Part shown: positions 50,001 to 63,846 of the stretch, piece by piece
Numbering within the stretch: the stretch's first letter is position 1
How the letters are laid out: each line of letters begins with the position of its first letter
NCBI RefSeq assembly: GCF_036370855.1
Contig: NC_088098.1
Location: 35,281,981-35,345,980 of the forward strand
From: Dromaius novaehollandiae
Taxonomy: Eukaryota; Chordata; Aves; Casuariiformes; Dromaiidae
DNA: 64,000 nt
Reading direction: 5' to 3'
Position numbers and translations under genes: made by a program
Notes under the pieces: generated by a model
What the model saw: the letters and a program-made list of their open reading frames with translations, nothing else
Told to the model about the DNA's origin: nothing
Databases searched by the model: none

Positions 50001-53000
50001 TTTAAAATTATAATTGTGCAAGTTAGATCTCAAGTTTTCAAAAGTATTACTTGGTTGCTGGGATATTTCTGTGATTTTTGGAAGGCTTTTTCTGCCGCCT
50101 TCTGTGGTGATGGGGGAATATAGTCTTTGTGACAGGAAACAGTACATCTGTGAATTCCATAAAGAACAGGTACTACTTGTTTGTAATGGAAGTGATGATT
50201 TTGTCATTAGTTTCCAGGTTAAGTTATTTCTGTTTATTTCCTTTTAATAAGAATATGCCCTCTAAGAAGCCTCTGAAATCTTTTCTAGTTCGAGCCATAT
50301 TCAGCTCCTGCCTCACAATCTATAAACATTGTGCCTGAGATTTTTTTTGAGCATTTAGATTCTGTTAAATGCTATTTTGACTGCTCCTGCTGCATGCAGT
50401 CACTCGTGTAGGCCATGGGAGCGGGGGGTAGAAAATCACTTTTTTTATCTGAAAACTCGAGAATGAAAGCCTCTAATTCTTCTTTAGACAAACTGATCAA
50501 GTGTTCCATCAGTAAAGTATTTGCATGTACACATGGACAAACCTAAGCAGAGATGAGAGTTTAAGTTCCCTATTTGTTTCCTGGGAAGAATGGCCTCTGC
50601 AAGTGTAGAAGAGATCTGGGAAAGTGCTCAGCTCTTCCTTCTGCAGTCTTCCAGAAGGAGCAAGGTGGGCTCAGGCTCTTATAGCAGATCGTTATTTCCT
50701 GAAGTGATCCCAAAATATTTGCTGTTTGCATGTTAACGTTTTTCTCTAACAAGGAAAGGGAGTTGTTTTGTACATGCTTGCTACATCACGAACTGTGTAG
50801 TCATTGTCCAAATCATCGCGTTGGAAGGTAATTCTTGCTGCACAGCAAAATGTGATGCTTGCTCTTGACTACAGTGATTCAACAGATGAGGCATCTCATC
50901 TGCGCAGAAGCCACCTGTGGTTGCTACTGTTGCTGGAGGATCTTTCAATATAAGCCATCAAAGACCTTAATTGTGATCAAAAGTTGTCCTTTTTCTAGAC
51001 TCAGATTCAGGTTCACGGTACAAATAAAATACTGGAACCATGAGCCTGATTGTGCCAGTAGTGTGGGTTTTTTTTTGTTGTTTGTTTTGTTTTTGTTTTT
51101 TTAAGTGTGGAGGTTATTTTTCTTCTTTTTTTCCCACGAGATTTGAAGAGTGAGATTTATTATCACTCTGTTACTTGATTAATAAGCATGCTAATCAAAT
51201 TATGCCTTAACATAACTTGCTTCATGTAACTATGAAATGTTTTATGCCTAACACATACTAATTTCAGCAGCCTCATATCTGTGTGCAAATGGAAAAGAAC
51301 TGGTACCTGTGGTGGGCTTTTCCCTTGTGGGTTTTTATTGACCTTCCCATGATATAAACAATGTTTATGTCTTTGTTCTAGCTCTGTAATGTGGAAATAT
51401 TATCCACACATTATGGATGAAGAATATAAAAGTGATCTGTGATTCCCACTTTATTCTCTAGACAACCTTGCTATAATGAAGAAAGGAATGTTTCCTTTGA
51501 GTTTTAATCTTGAAAGAAGTCCTCCAGAAGACATTCTCCTCTTTCTCCAAGCCTTACTAAGATTATTTGCTAGAATGCTCAGGAAGACTGTTTGTATCTT
51601 CCATCCTTATTACATTCCCCTGTGCATGAAGAAAATTCTTTTACAAATTGCTCATATAATCTGTTTTACTTGGGAATCTCTCAGAGAGATGCTACGCTTA
51701 AGTGCAATCAAAAGCAATTTTTGAGGAAGTTCATAGTTCAATCACTCCGCCTTTGCAGTTAACATCCAACATATTTAAAGTTTATTGAAATTTAAAATAT
51801 CATTTTAAAACAGTGCAAGTTTCCAACTTACCCTAATAAAAACATACTGAAGGACAAAATGAAACAATGTGTTCCATGAGCAACATGACTAATGGCTTGT
51901 AAACTTGTCCCTTGTCCCTGAATCTCTGAATGCTTGCACTGTACAAAGGATCATATGTGCTGCAACTCTAGACCAGCTTGCCAGTAAGAGGGTGCTGTTT
52001 GTTATTTGGTGCCTGCAAAGCAATTTAATGGCTAAGTTCTGCCTCTAATTGAGTGAATTCATGGGTGGTGCTACTTTGAGTCTTTTCCCTGCCCTGCTGC
52101 TGCCACTTTTGACAACAGGGTAGAAACTAACAACACCAACAACACCAACAAAAAGATTTGGGCAGGTAAGAAAATGAAAAACTCCTGTATTTCCCATAAT
52201 CCTGATTCCTTTTTGGAAGGCAAAGTAAGTAGCCTAACAACTTAGCATAATTTTTGCCAACTACAAAGATGATCAAATGAGCCAATATTAGGGTAAGGAT
52301 ACTAAATATAAAGTGACTGAATTGCAGTGAGTTTTTGTTTTTCCTAACATGGTGAGTTGAAAACTTGTATTAATGGTTTAGATCTTGGCATATTTACAAA
52401 AATTGATTCATCATCAGAATTATAGAGAGCTGTAGAGCTGAGGTTGCAGATGGGTGTGAGATGGTCGAGTTCACCACCTGGGGCAGGGAAAAAAAGCAAA
52501 GCAAAACATTCTAAACTGCTGCTTTCTCACTTGGTACCAATTCTGGCATATTAAGCATGTTGAATGGTAGAAGAACATTTGTACCTCCAAGCGGCTGATG
52601 TGAAAGTGACTTACTTGGTTAGAAGATTTAGATTGAAGACTTGATTATTTACTTGTTTGACTTGGAAAATTATGCACTGTTCATGTTTGGTGAATATACA
52701 GATAGACATAGTGACCTAAGTTTCAGGTCATTTTCTAAAACTAGAAAATTTTTTTTAGTTCTGCTCCTCTCCTTCACTCCCAGGTTTTTAAAATAAGAGG
52801 AAAAACACAAGTCTGTAAATCCGTAGTGGTGTTGATATTTGATTTTTATAGAAACATCCTTCATAAAATTTTCTTAATCTTTCCAGGAAAAAAAAAGTCA
52901 AGAATAGTAAATAAGGTTGAATGACTTCCAGCTTTGTGCATCCAGTCAATCTACGTAGAGTTTTATAAGACAAATCAAGAGAGGTTAAGCAATTCTTACC

Positions 53001-55581
53001 TGCAGAGGAAATTATGCTTTCTCAAGAAATGGTTTGAATGGATTTATTCATGTTGAAACAGTTGGATAGCACCAAGGGCTGGGTAAGGAAAAAAAATCTC
53101 TGAAATTGTAGAATTTCTGGTTCTCCATGAATGAGTTTTATTTCAGGTCTGCTGGGTGGCTGAATATGGCTTGTTCAGGAAACATAAAGCTGAAAGGAGG
53201 ACAAGGGAAGGCCATGACATGAAAATGTGATTCTGCATTATATTGCTGTTTGGCAAATGGTTAGCATTTGTTGGTCTGTTTTTTAATACTGGTATCATTA
53301 AGCATTTATTGCTCCACATTTTGTAACAATTTAGCTATCAACTGAAGATTTTAAACTGTATTCAAGTTCTCTCTGATGAGGTGAGAATGAGTCTGAAGTA
53401 TGGTTTAGGAAGAGGATAGAAACAGAGTTGGGAACTGACCGGGTTTAATTTTTTCCATGTCTCTTTTGACCTGTAGAAGAACAAGAGATCTGCTACCAGG
53501 TTTAGGCAGCTCTGCAAAAAGAGGAAAAAGAATACAGCAGAACATTATAAAACTTCTTTAGTCAAAGTTTGGGGTTTTTTTGTATTTTGGGGTGTACCCT
53601 CGAAAAAATAATGACTTGTAAGGCTGATTGAATACACTCGGTAAAATCCTGTATGTCTTTAAGATTAGACCTTGAGGTGAGAGAGTGAGTTTCTCTTTGA
53701 GAACTGCAGGAATGACTCAAAAGAAATTAGCTTTTGGGTTGTTCTGTTGTTCTAGAATTAAGTCTAACACTGCAATACGGATGTCATTTATATGCTTAGC
53801 TAGATCATATCAGTAAAGTGCACTCTACTACAGAAAGATGAGAATTTGGAAGCTACTCATCAACATACCTGTTGGATGTGTACAATGAGGAGCCAGGGCT
53901 TTGTGTGGTGCAGATGCTGAGCATGCTGTAAGATGAGGACAATATTCCTGGATGTTGCAGAGAGTCCAGTCATGCTTACTCCTCTTCCTTTCACATTGCA
54001 ACAGGTAAGGAGATGTAGGGGAGCCTGAGATAATGAATTTATGTTTGTTTTCCTCTGGCTGCTTCAGTTCAATGCGCTTTGCTCCAAGAATGTAATATTC
54101 TTACTCTTGATGTGTCTTTTTAATAAGTGCACAATTATATTTTCATTCCCCAAACTTGCTTCCTTCAATCTCCTTTTGGAAAATACACCTCAAATAACAA
54201 AATTTTAAATGATTCCTCTGGCAGCATGTAATAGCCTAAAGTAATAATTAGTAATGCTCTTAATCTTTCCAATAAAGGAAACTTTGAAACGCTGCTGTGT
54301 TAACTAATAAGTAAAACAAGCAACCAAAACGCACGCCCAAGACCTTACTGGGGTTCCCAAGATCAGCTAATCTGCTTTGCAGGAATTGAGTCAGATGTTC
54401 TGTCCTTCCTCCTTCCTGCTTTTGTCAACAGCAAAGAGCAAGTTACTCCGTTCAACTCCTTGGTTTGAGTTTTAACATGCTCCAGTGGATAAATACAATA
54501 TGAAATTGAGAATGCTTATATTTATATATATATAATTTTTTCAGAAAGATAGGGCACTTCTCTCTTCTCAAGAAGGGGCCTGCTAATGCTGTAGACTACA
54601 GCTAATGCTTGCACATGTCGGAAAATAATCTCTGGATAGTGCTTTGAAAAGACAAAGAATATAATACAAGATTTAAGTATTTATTGACAGAGTTGGTCTT
54701 AAACTCAGATGTTGCAATGTTGTTTCTGAGCTGCTGTACTGTTTGCTTGCTAGAGAAGTGTTCACGCATACGCACTCTGGGATTGTAAACTGCTGACATT
54801 TTTTATTGTGAATGTTTGTTTGCTTTATGTCACTACCAAAACCAGTCTTGTTTGCCTTGATGAAATGATGAAATCTTGCATACTTTTCTGTAGTTTTATC
54901 TGGAGTTCAGCCTATAGCAATGAAAACAGAATTCATTTCTGACAAAGCTAATGTTACTTACAGAAGCAGGAGCCCTAGGAAATGTCTGAGGACTGCATAC
55001 GGAATAGTATGTTTGACTATAAAGATGTCATAGTTAATGCACTCCATTTTGCAGACCAGTTATTTCTTTGACAAAGCTGTGGAAATAGGTTTAATAAAAG
55101 TATAGCATCTGAGAAGGGCATCAGAAGTGTCTTTGATAAATCTGTTGTTACAGCTGGTTGATTGTGTGGCAGAAGAATTGCCTGTTCACGTGGAAGTCTG
55201 GCCTCGCTGGTCATCGGTCTTTGTTAAAGAAAAACACAGATGTTTCTGCCCAGCTGTCTTGGTAAACACAGCACAGGGCTAAAGGTTATTTTTGTGTTCA
55301 AAAGCAAGATGCTGCATTGTGTAAAAGTTATTACTATAGCTCCATCTTACCCATTTGACAGTGGTTTACAAATAAAATTTTGTAATGGTTGCAGACACTA
55401 CCATTTTCCCAGATGAGAGACGTGATGCCCCAAGAGTGTTATGTTACATTGATTGCATCATTAAAATACCTATAATTTTGTTTTTTTTAATATATTTCTC
55501 AGGAAGAGCCTTAAATATCAAACCTTAAAACCTTTTAATGCAGAGAAAAGTTTTTATAATTGAAGTATTTTAATCTTGTAA

Positions 55582-55608
55582 CTATATATATACATATATA
55601 TACACACA

Positions 55609-55652
<44 letters not shown>

Positions 55653-55744
55653 ATGTGTATATATGTATATGTGTGTGTGTATGTGTATGTGTGTGTATGT
55701 ATATAATATATATATATACATACATACACACACACACACACACA
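55582..55744. repeat. Compound TG/TA/CA microsatellite with palindromic symmetry
   Basis: The tract is almost purely alternating purine-pyrimidine: (TA)n, a (TG)n run from about 55612 to 55646, TATATG units, then TA-rich sequence and a (CA)n run to 55744. The TG-rich left side and CA-rich right side are inverted copies around about 55709. Confidence 0.92.
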
Positions 55745-56849
55745 TTTTTTTTCCCTCTGACTCTTGTAGAGTTGGACATGGTAACTAAGACACTGGGTGC
55801 AATATTCCACTGAATGGCATAACACACAAATCATGTTAATACTCTTCCAACAACCATTGTTTCTTCATGATAACTAATGCCAAATAATAAAAAATATTAT
55901 GCCACATAACCAAGTATTTGGAGTGTGCCATGAATATAACAAAGTACCCAAGAGTATTTTAACATGATAACATAGCTGCAGGTTTAAAATACCTGCTTGC
56001 TGATGAGCCTTTAGGCTAATCATTTTATATAGAGAGCCAGTTTAAAAAAAATATATATAATTTAACACACTGATATCTCCACTAGATATGTAGGTGTATG
56101 TGTGTAGCCAAGAATGGATTTTTTAATATATTTTTTCAATTGTTCAACACTTTAATTTTTTGAAGCAACAGTTCCTCCTGGATGCAGGTAATTAGCATCA
56201 TAACTGTGGAATTGACTTCAGTCATCTCAAAAAACGAAGGTTCTTTAATATCTTCCTAATGCTAAATTTTTTTAAAAAAAATAGTAATATTTTATATAAA
56301 AGTGATTTCTGACGAGCATTTTGTATGTGAAAATGGTTTTGTTACTATGCATTTCTCAGCCATCTTTAAAGAAATCAGAAGTAAATCTAAAACATGATTT
56401 GATTCTGATAAGCAACATCTGAATTTCTTAATAATGTTAACCTTTTGAAAGCTTTTTGGTTTTTATATTCTCTAACTTCAATCAGAAACGCTTAAATTTC
56501 CATTTGGATCAGCTAAGGGCAAAACAAGTTCTGTCAGATTGGGTCTGTGCTCTCTTGATGCCGATTTGATGTGCGTGGAATCTCACATCACCTCTTAAGA
56601 ACAGAATATAAATGTTTCCTCTTAGAGGGCCAGGCTATAGCTAAAGCCAACTTGTCCGTTGTTTCCCTGTGTTCATTATAATGGTTTACAATATGCCTAC
56701 TAACCAAAAAGCAGTGGTTAATGCACTTTTTTTTCCCCCCTGCCCAATTATTTCATCAGGTTGCACTGTCATGGCAAGCTCTAGGGTAGTAGCTGCCTGT
56801 ATGAGCGCAGCTGAATGGAAATTTAGACAAAACGGCTGAATTTCGGGAG

Positions 56850-57180
56850 CACGTCCAACAGCTTGTGTTCTTCCAGGAGATGGTGCTGTAACCTCGCTAA
56901 CTCGGGCCGAGCAACGCGGCGAGGCCGGCGCCGCTTCTCCCAGGTGGGAAACGGCGGGTGTCTGCAGGGCTGCTCTGCACTGGATGTGAGCACTGCATTT
57001 CCTACCGGGGCACCGGAGCCTTTCATTACGACCAGCTCGCTTTGAGGGTCACTTTCCAACTTTTACAAGCCGTTTTCACACTTCCCCTCCATAGCGGGTA
57101 TCGATGAGGCAAAGCGTGCCCGGGTAGGGAGGAGAAGCAGCCGCCTGCCTCGGCGCTGCCGCAATAACCCACGAGTGGGT
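56850..57180. other. Isolated CpG-rich patch
   Basis: About 330 bp of raised GC and CpG content in AT-rich intergenic DNA; the densest part (56880-56970) has many CpGs within 100 bp. It contains a consensus donor CAG|GTGGGA at 56941. It could be a small promoter of an unannotated transcript or a retained CpG island. Confidence 0.4.
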
Positions 57181-59844
57181 TGCCTCATTGAAAAAGCAGA
57201 TTTTGTAGCGTAATTCCATACTTTTCTGCCTTGCTAAGCATTTCCCTCCTCCCACGCCTTTAGGCCATTGTAAAGGGAATGGTGGCCCTTAACACAGGAG
57301 GCCTGACAAAACTGGGCATCAGGTCGTGGTAAGCAGACTCTGATCTGTCAGTAGCCTTTACCTTTATCACAAAAAGTGTATTAGTTCCGTATCTGAAAGT
57401 GCTAAAATTGATTTGTTTTGGTAACAATGCACTGGCTTGCTTTTCATGTCCCGAGTTTTACAAAAATATGAATACCTTATCCAATTATTTCCCTTTTTAA
57501 TTACCACAGCTACTTGAGAGCTCTTCTAATGGACTAACCAACCAACAAAATTTGACCATGTTTTTAAAAAATAACCCCCAAACCTTTAAGAATCTGTTAT
57601 GCTAGAGAACTGGGGTTTCCATTCTGGAAAGATATTGACCCAAAGGAGTAAAATGGTAGTAATAACACATGACAAAGTGCACGCAATTCTGACGAACCAT
57701 GACCTTCAATACAAATAAAACAGCAGCGGGGAAAGATACCTGCCTAGCCGTTGTCACTGGAAACATAAGGTGTGTGTAAGCTAACAGCTGCTTCAGCAAT
57801 CTGCAAAATTCTTGGGGTCGTTTGGGAGGCCTGGGGACAGGCTGGTACTGAGTGCTGAAAATGTTAAGACAAAGCTGCAGGTGCCATTTCAGATGGGATT
57901 CAGAAAGAGCCAGAGGAAAGCATGATTTTGTTCAGAATAAATTGTGCCATACAGATGTGTGGATTGCTATAAAAAAGGCTGGCCCTCCTAGAGCAAGCAA
58001 GTCTTTGGACTTGGTGTTGAACAATTAAAACCAAATGCTTTGTGCTTTGCCTGCTCTGTCCCTCCATACTCCAGCAACTGTGAGTCAGGGCAGCTGGAAC
58101 TTGCTTTCTCTTACAAGCAGCCAGAGAGGTGGGCCAAGGCCCCGAGCCCAGCGCGGGCATGAACATAGGCTAAAGCACACCCTTGGTGACAGCTGTCCTG
58201 TGAGACAGCATCGTTTGGGTATCTAGCTTTATTTGCCTTTTAACTAGTGCTGCATTTCCAGTCTTGTGTGTGATTGTGGGGTTTTTCAATTTTTTTTTCT
58301 TTCAGCCTTTACCCTGACCCTCAGGTGCCCTTACAACAGGGATTTTTTTTTTCTAGCCCACACATTTTAATAGCTCCTCAGCACTGGCTCATGTGGGTGC
58401 TCGTGCAGGGACTGAAAGCTGCAGTCACTTGTGTGCTTGGGACCAAGGGCTCAGGATCAGAGCAGAAAGGCTTTAAATAGGCTCTGAAAGCCTTTGTCTT
58501 GCTGAGGAGCACATTCTGTCCCAGTAGTGGTGCGATGTAGATCGCATTGTGTGGACTGTGAAGAAAGCAGAGCAGCAAGTACCTCACCCAAGCTTCAGGG
58601 AAACCAAAGATGAGGCACAGCTATGAACAAGCTGATACCTACCTGATGGCTCCCTGCCTTGCTGCTGGAGCAGGCTTGGGTACTTCGCCATGGGAAGCTT
58701 CATCATCAGCTTCCTGAAGGCTTGAAGGAGTTTGTTGCTTTGCAGTCAAGGAGACCTTCGCTTGGAACAGAAGGACACCTCCCAGGACTAGTTTGGTGAG
58801 CTGAAGTAGATTCTCATTTTGTCACTTGCCCAGCTCCAGCTATCCTTCCACTATTTTAGAGTGTCTGCTTAAGCTGAGACAGTCTGCACTGGCAAATAGT
58901 TTCACCACGGCTCAGAGCAGCTTTTGTGCCCCTTGCCTTCCTGCTGGCCGTCTCCAGAGCTTTCTCTGCGCTGTTCAGTCACAACCTGCTTATGCTCTTC
59001 ACCTGCAAGGGGATCCCTTAGCTCTGCAGGATCTAAACTGGTCATTCTTCTGCCTGTCTCATTGAGCCCAGAGTTTTTTGCTATGCCCCGGTATTACTTT
59101 ATGAAGGCGATGCTGTTGCTGCTACTTCCACAAGTAAAGTGCATGGCAGCCAGGCTTTCATGGCAGATCAGCAGTTTTCTTCCCTGATAGGATGTCTCTG
59201 TGCTCTGGCTTATTTTTCTGGATTCCACCTAAATCAAGAGATTCATGTACTGGGTTTTTTATTTATTTTTTTGCCTACATATCTAATGCAGGGAACAACT
59301 TTCCTTGCTGACAATATTAGACATCTTGAAAGGTTTGACTTTTACACACCTGTGGATGGTCATCTAGATTTTTCTACCTTCCCTGTCAAGGCCAGGGTGT
59401 GGTCTCATATGGGAAGGCTTCAAACAAAATGTGCAGGTATGCTGTAGCCTTTCAAAGGAGATGGTTCATGAGTTGTTGGGACATGTTCAGGCAGGATTCG
59501 GGCCGTGTCGTCAGCTCCACTTGGGCAATCTCCTCCAGATTAAAACATCTAAATTGAGGGGGTTAAGTGCAGACTCAGCATGTGAATCAGGCGTACTGCT
59601 CCCACTACATCTGGTGGAGATACACTCAGTATGGTCAGTGGGGCCTAAAGAGGGGTTCAGCTCAGTGAAGTGGCTACGGCTCAATTCGACTGCCTAAGTA
59701 GTCATCTACTGCTGCTTCATGTGGCCTTAGACCTTCATGTGGAGCTGGCCAATGGGGGATTATGGGCGACTTGCACCGTGCTGGGCTGGTAGCTGGAAAT
59801 CAAGCAGGCAGGGTATCTTAGGTCATCCCTGAATGCACTAGATG

Positions 59845-59942
59845 CATATGTTTAAGCCACCAAATTGTTCTCTAGACTCCATTGACCAAATCTCTGTGGA
59901 GGGTAATGAGAGCTTAGACAGCAAAGGCATCTAAGGCATATG
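59845..59942. repeat. Possible ancient palindromic repeat, 98 bp
   Basis: CATATG marks both ends (59845-59850 and 59937-59942), with imperfect inverted arms between. The wording (CTCCATTGACC, GCATCTAAGGCAT) resembles old TTAGGCGCCTAA-type palindromic repeats of sauropsid genomes. From memory, tentative. Confidence 0.35.
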
Positions 59943-62900
59943 AATTCTGGACAGTGTCCCACCTTGCCCTGAGCTGAGTGATTTGAAGTGCTGTTCACAT
60001 CTCCGCTGGGAATTGTGCTCATCTCCCCAGGGTGCTGGCAATGCTGCTGTTTGAACAACGAGCGCTGACGCTGCCAGGTAATGGGCATTGCCTGGTGTTG
60101 TCATCCAAAGGAAAAACACATTGCTGGCAGTTCTTCAGGATACATGGTCTACAGGCTCACTCACTTCCTACCCCTGTTTTTATCTCTCTCATTGTTTTTG
60201 TTTGTATTATTCTTTTGGATTCAAGGTAGAGGAAGCTTGTTCTCAAATTGTGCTGGAATGCATGAAATCATGGTACATGCAAATACTCCATATGTAATAT
60301 TTATATTTTTATAAGGAAATAAACATTCAGAATTGAAGCTAGTGACTCATGATAAGGAAACTCAAGGAGAAAAACAGCTTCAGAATGCAACTGAAATGCA
60401 GAACTTACTCGCTGGGAAAGCCTTTGAAGGAGATGTGGCCTGAGATTAGGGTTGATGTGATCTGCATGCGGAGCCCAGTCTCTGCAAGTACGCTTGCTTG
60501 GGGTCTAAACGTAGCAAAAGTCAGTGCTAATCTGCCCAAATGTCACGTCTGAAAAACTGCTGAAGAAAACAGTGGTCTTAGCTGTAATTTATAAACTTGA
60601 TAAGTATGTAAGGAAAAAGAAAAGGAAAAATAATAATTTTAGTTTTTGAATGTATACAAGTATGAAATACAGTATTAGGCTGCCCTCATGCCTGGATGTA
60701 GCAATTTGTTTAAGTGGTTATTAACTCAGTATTTTTGCCAGGACGTAGTTTCAACTACAAGTTTTACCTTTCAGAAACAGGTTGAATTTAAGGCATCCAA
60801 ATTATAATGAAGTTTATTGAGATGATGACAAAAATTTGTGATATGAACAACTTGTCAAGGATGACTTTTATGGCACTGAGTAAAATGCCAGCTGAAACTT
60901 CGTTGAAATCATACTGGTTCTAAGTTAACGACAACAAAATGCTAGAAAATGCATCTTTTTCTCATGCATATTGTCTCTCTAAATATCATCTCACTATGAG
61001 AAGAATCAAAAACTTCACTGAACTAAGACAGATGAAAATGGGTGGTCTGGGCACCAGGCCCCAGCTCTGCTTGCTGGCCTGGTTGCCCCCCCTGCTGCAC
61101 TGCAGCTGCCCCCCAGCTCATATGAATTGGAAAGAATTAACTGGGACATCTTCAGGCTTTAGAAATTTCAAAAGGAAAATATATTTTTAAATTTTTATTA
61201 GTTAACAGGTCCATACTTATTATGGACCAGGTCTTGATTTGTTAGCATGTGTGTGATGCCTCTATGAGAAACAAAGCCTATAAATCTGCAGGGGATGCCA
61301 TAAAAATGCTATGCTTGAATGCTCTCAAGTAGCAAGGACTGAACAGGCTGTTTTAGCTGTACAAGTGAGCACTGAAGAGCATTTTCAGGCTTCAAATGCA
61401 CCCTTTCATTGCAGAGATTGAATATGACAGGGCAAATATTAGAATATGCATAACCTGTTTATTTAAAAAATTGTGCCTAGATGGCAATGCAAATAAACCC
61501 TCTCACCAAGTTTGTGTCCTGCCACAGGTAAATAGGAGGAAAATCTATTTGAAGTTTTTATTCTTTTCTAATAACTGAAATTCATCTTGAAACAGTTTGG
61601 GCTGGTAACCAATGCAGTTCAACTAGGAGCTGGATGGACCAGAAATAAATGCTGGTTCGATCGCATGTTTACAGGTGCTCTGCTTCTCTCATTCAGGAGC
61701 ACCAGAATTGCTATAATGGATCAGACAGCCGGGCTATTTAATAGTTATCCTCTCTGACAGGGCCTGCATTATGGGCGCTAGAGAAAAGTTTGCTTCAGTA
61801 ATGGCCGAGAGGTTACGCTGCATTGTTACAGCTAAAACGGGCCTTCCTTTGCCGTTTGTACAGCTCAGCTGCCTGAATTGTGGTTTGCTGGACGTGAGAG
61901 AGAGCTCAGCTTGAACTCCCGCGGGCTGTTTGTTGCCGATACATACGCTAGGGAACAACTGAGGGCAAAAGTCTGCCCTCGTTTACCCTGTGCATAATCC
62001 TATGGATTTCTCTAGGCATTAAAAAATCTAAAGTTTTTTTTTTACTTTCAATTTATATTGACAGGCATTATCAATGTTTGGTTTAACTGTAGCGTGCCTC
62101 AGTGTGGGCACAGAGGTTTACACAAGATATGTATTAATGGATAACAAAAGAGCTTAACACATTCTGTAATTTTATCGTGTTAGTTATTTCACAGAATCAT
62201 AATTTTCATGTTATCTTGCACTTTATAAATCAGTTGTTTGCTTTGCACTCAGGACAGTTATAGGAACTGTGCAAGCTGGAAACAAAAAATATTGTTCCCC
62301 TTCCCTGTCCTGCAGAGGTTATCTTGCGCAGTTATTACAATCCAGGCGACTTTATCAGCTGTGCGGCACCGACTCGACAATAAAGATTATCTTTTAAGGG
62401 GGAGGAAGTTTCTCCTGAATTAGGGAGTAAGTTACTGTCAGAAAAGAGGCAGCTGTAGAAAACCAGACAATGAGATTGTGTGGGGCTGCTATGCAGCCAT
62501 AGATAAGTGCTTTCAGGGCTTTTATAAATTCATGTGTATGGCTGTGGGGAACTGTGAAATGGGATCTTTCTGATCCATCCAGATTACAAACCGGCCATGA
62601 ATTGCCAACAGAGGAGTTACCCCATGCCTAAAGCTCCAGTGGTGGAAAACGCCTTCAGAGCTGGATATCAAGAATAAATCTCTGTGGTGCCCCCGGTAAG
62701 GGCAATATGGGCTGAACTGAGGCACTGTGGGGTACCGAGTCTTTACAGTGCTTTTCTGACAAGTGCAACCGAGTCCCTGAATCTGTGCTGTTTTACAGGC
62801 TAGGAGGCCTGGCCCCATGGTGGGTGTACAGCTTTGGGAGTCTATGCAACAAGTGTTATTAATAAAGATTGTGTTTGTGAACTCCATTATAGAAATGCTG

Positions 62901-63846
62901 ACTGTTAATAAAGACAATTGCCTTTTTTCCCCTCCATTTTATCTTTTTCTTTCTCTGTTGTTACTAGGTTTCCGATGCAAAGCAAGGCTTGTGGAAAGAA
63001 GTAATATCTTATTAGACCCACTGATACAACATAGGACAAAGACAAGTTTTTGAGTGCATAGACCCTTCTTTTTTAAGAAGTGGACTTAAAGCTAAGTAGT
63101 AGTTGAGGAGAGTTGCTCTGAGCTCCGTTATACTGATTGGGCAGCCAAACTGAGGAAAAAAAAAAATCGTTGCTATCTGCGGAGCAGAGTAGAAGGTTAG
63201 CAAAAGAAGAGGTCGTAGCTGTCTTTGAGGAACAGAAAGAGATCAGCAGTTTTCCTGAGGGCTTAGCTGTGCGCCTGGGAAACTGAGATATGCTGAGGTG
63301 TGCCATGAGATCACTGACTGCCGAGGTGGTGATTTTCAGCATCCAGGAGACTTGTGAATCTGCCTTCTCTCTGTTGTAGAAGCCCCTGAAATTGAGGACT
63401 GATAGATCAGAGGTGGAGCGACTGTTTCATGAAAAATATTCTCCTACTGGAAAGTGGGTGCTTCACTGCTTTATCTGTTGTCTGTGTAAAGTTCAGTCTA
63501 GTGCATATAGCATTTGCTTATATTCTGTGATTAAAAAACAGGCTCCGTATCAAATCTTGGAGATTATTGGTGCTCTTTCCCCACAGTAGACAATTTTGAT
63601 TAAAAACTCCTGCAGAGGGTATCCCAAGTGGAGCCCCACTGCAGCTGCAGACAGAGGGTATGTCATGAATCTTCAAAGGCTGCAGAAATACCCAGTCACA
63701 GGGACATCGCTACTCATGAGAATTTGTGTTATGGAATTAGAAGTTTTGGCAAAAGATGCAGACCACAAAGCTCTTGGTGTGCTTCGGGCTGCAGGAGGTA
63801 CCTTACAGTAAAGTGGGTGTTTAGCCCTTATTTATATACATACTTT

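Noticed and set aside
55535..55834. Open frames rich in alternating His/Thr or Cys/Val
   Set aside because: They are translations of the TG/CA microsatellite.
58826..59697. A run of neighbouring plus-strand open frames that could suggest a retroelement
   Set aside because: Frames differ in phase and contain no reverse transcriptase, gag, protease or integrase motif, and no LTR pair is visible.
62522..62917. 131-codon minus-strand open frame
   Set aside because: No recognisable domain and no supporting splice or promoter signal; length within chance expectation for 64 kb.
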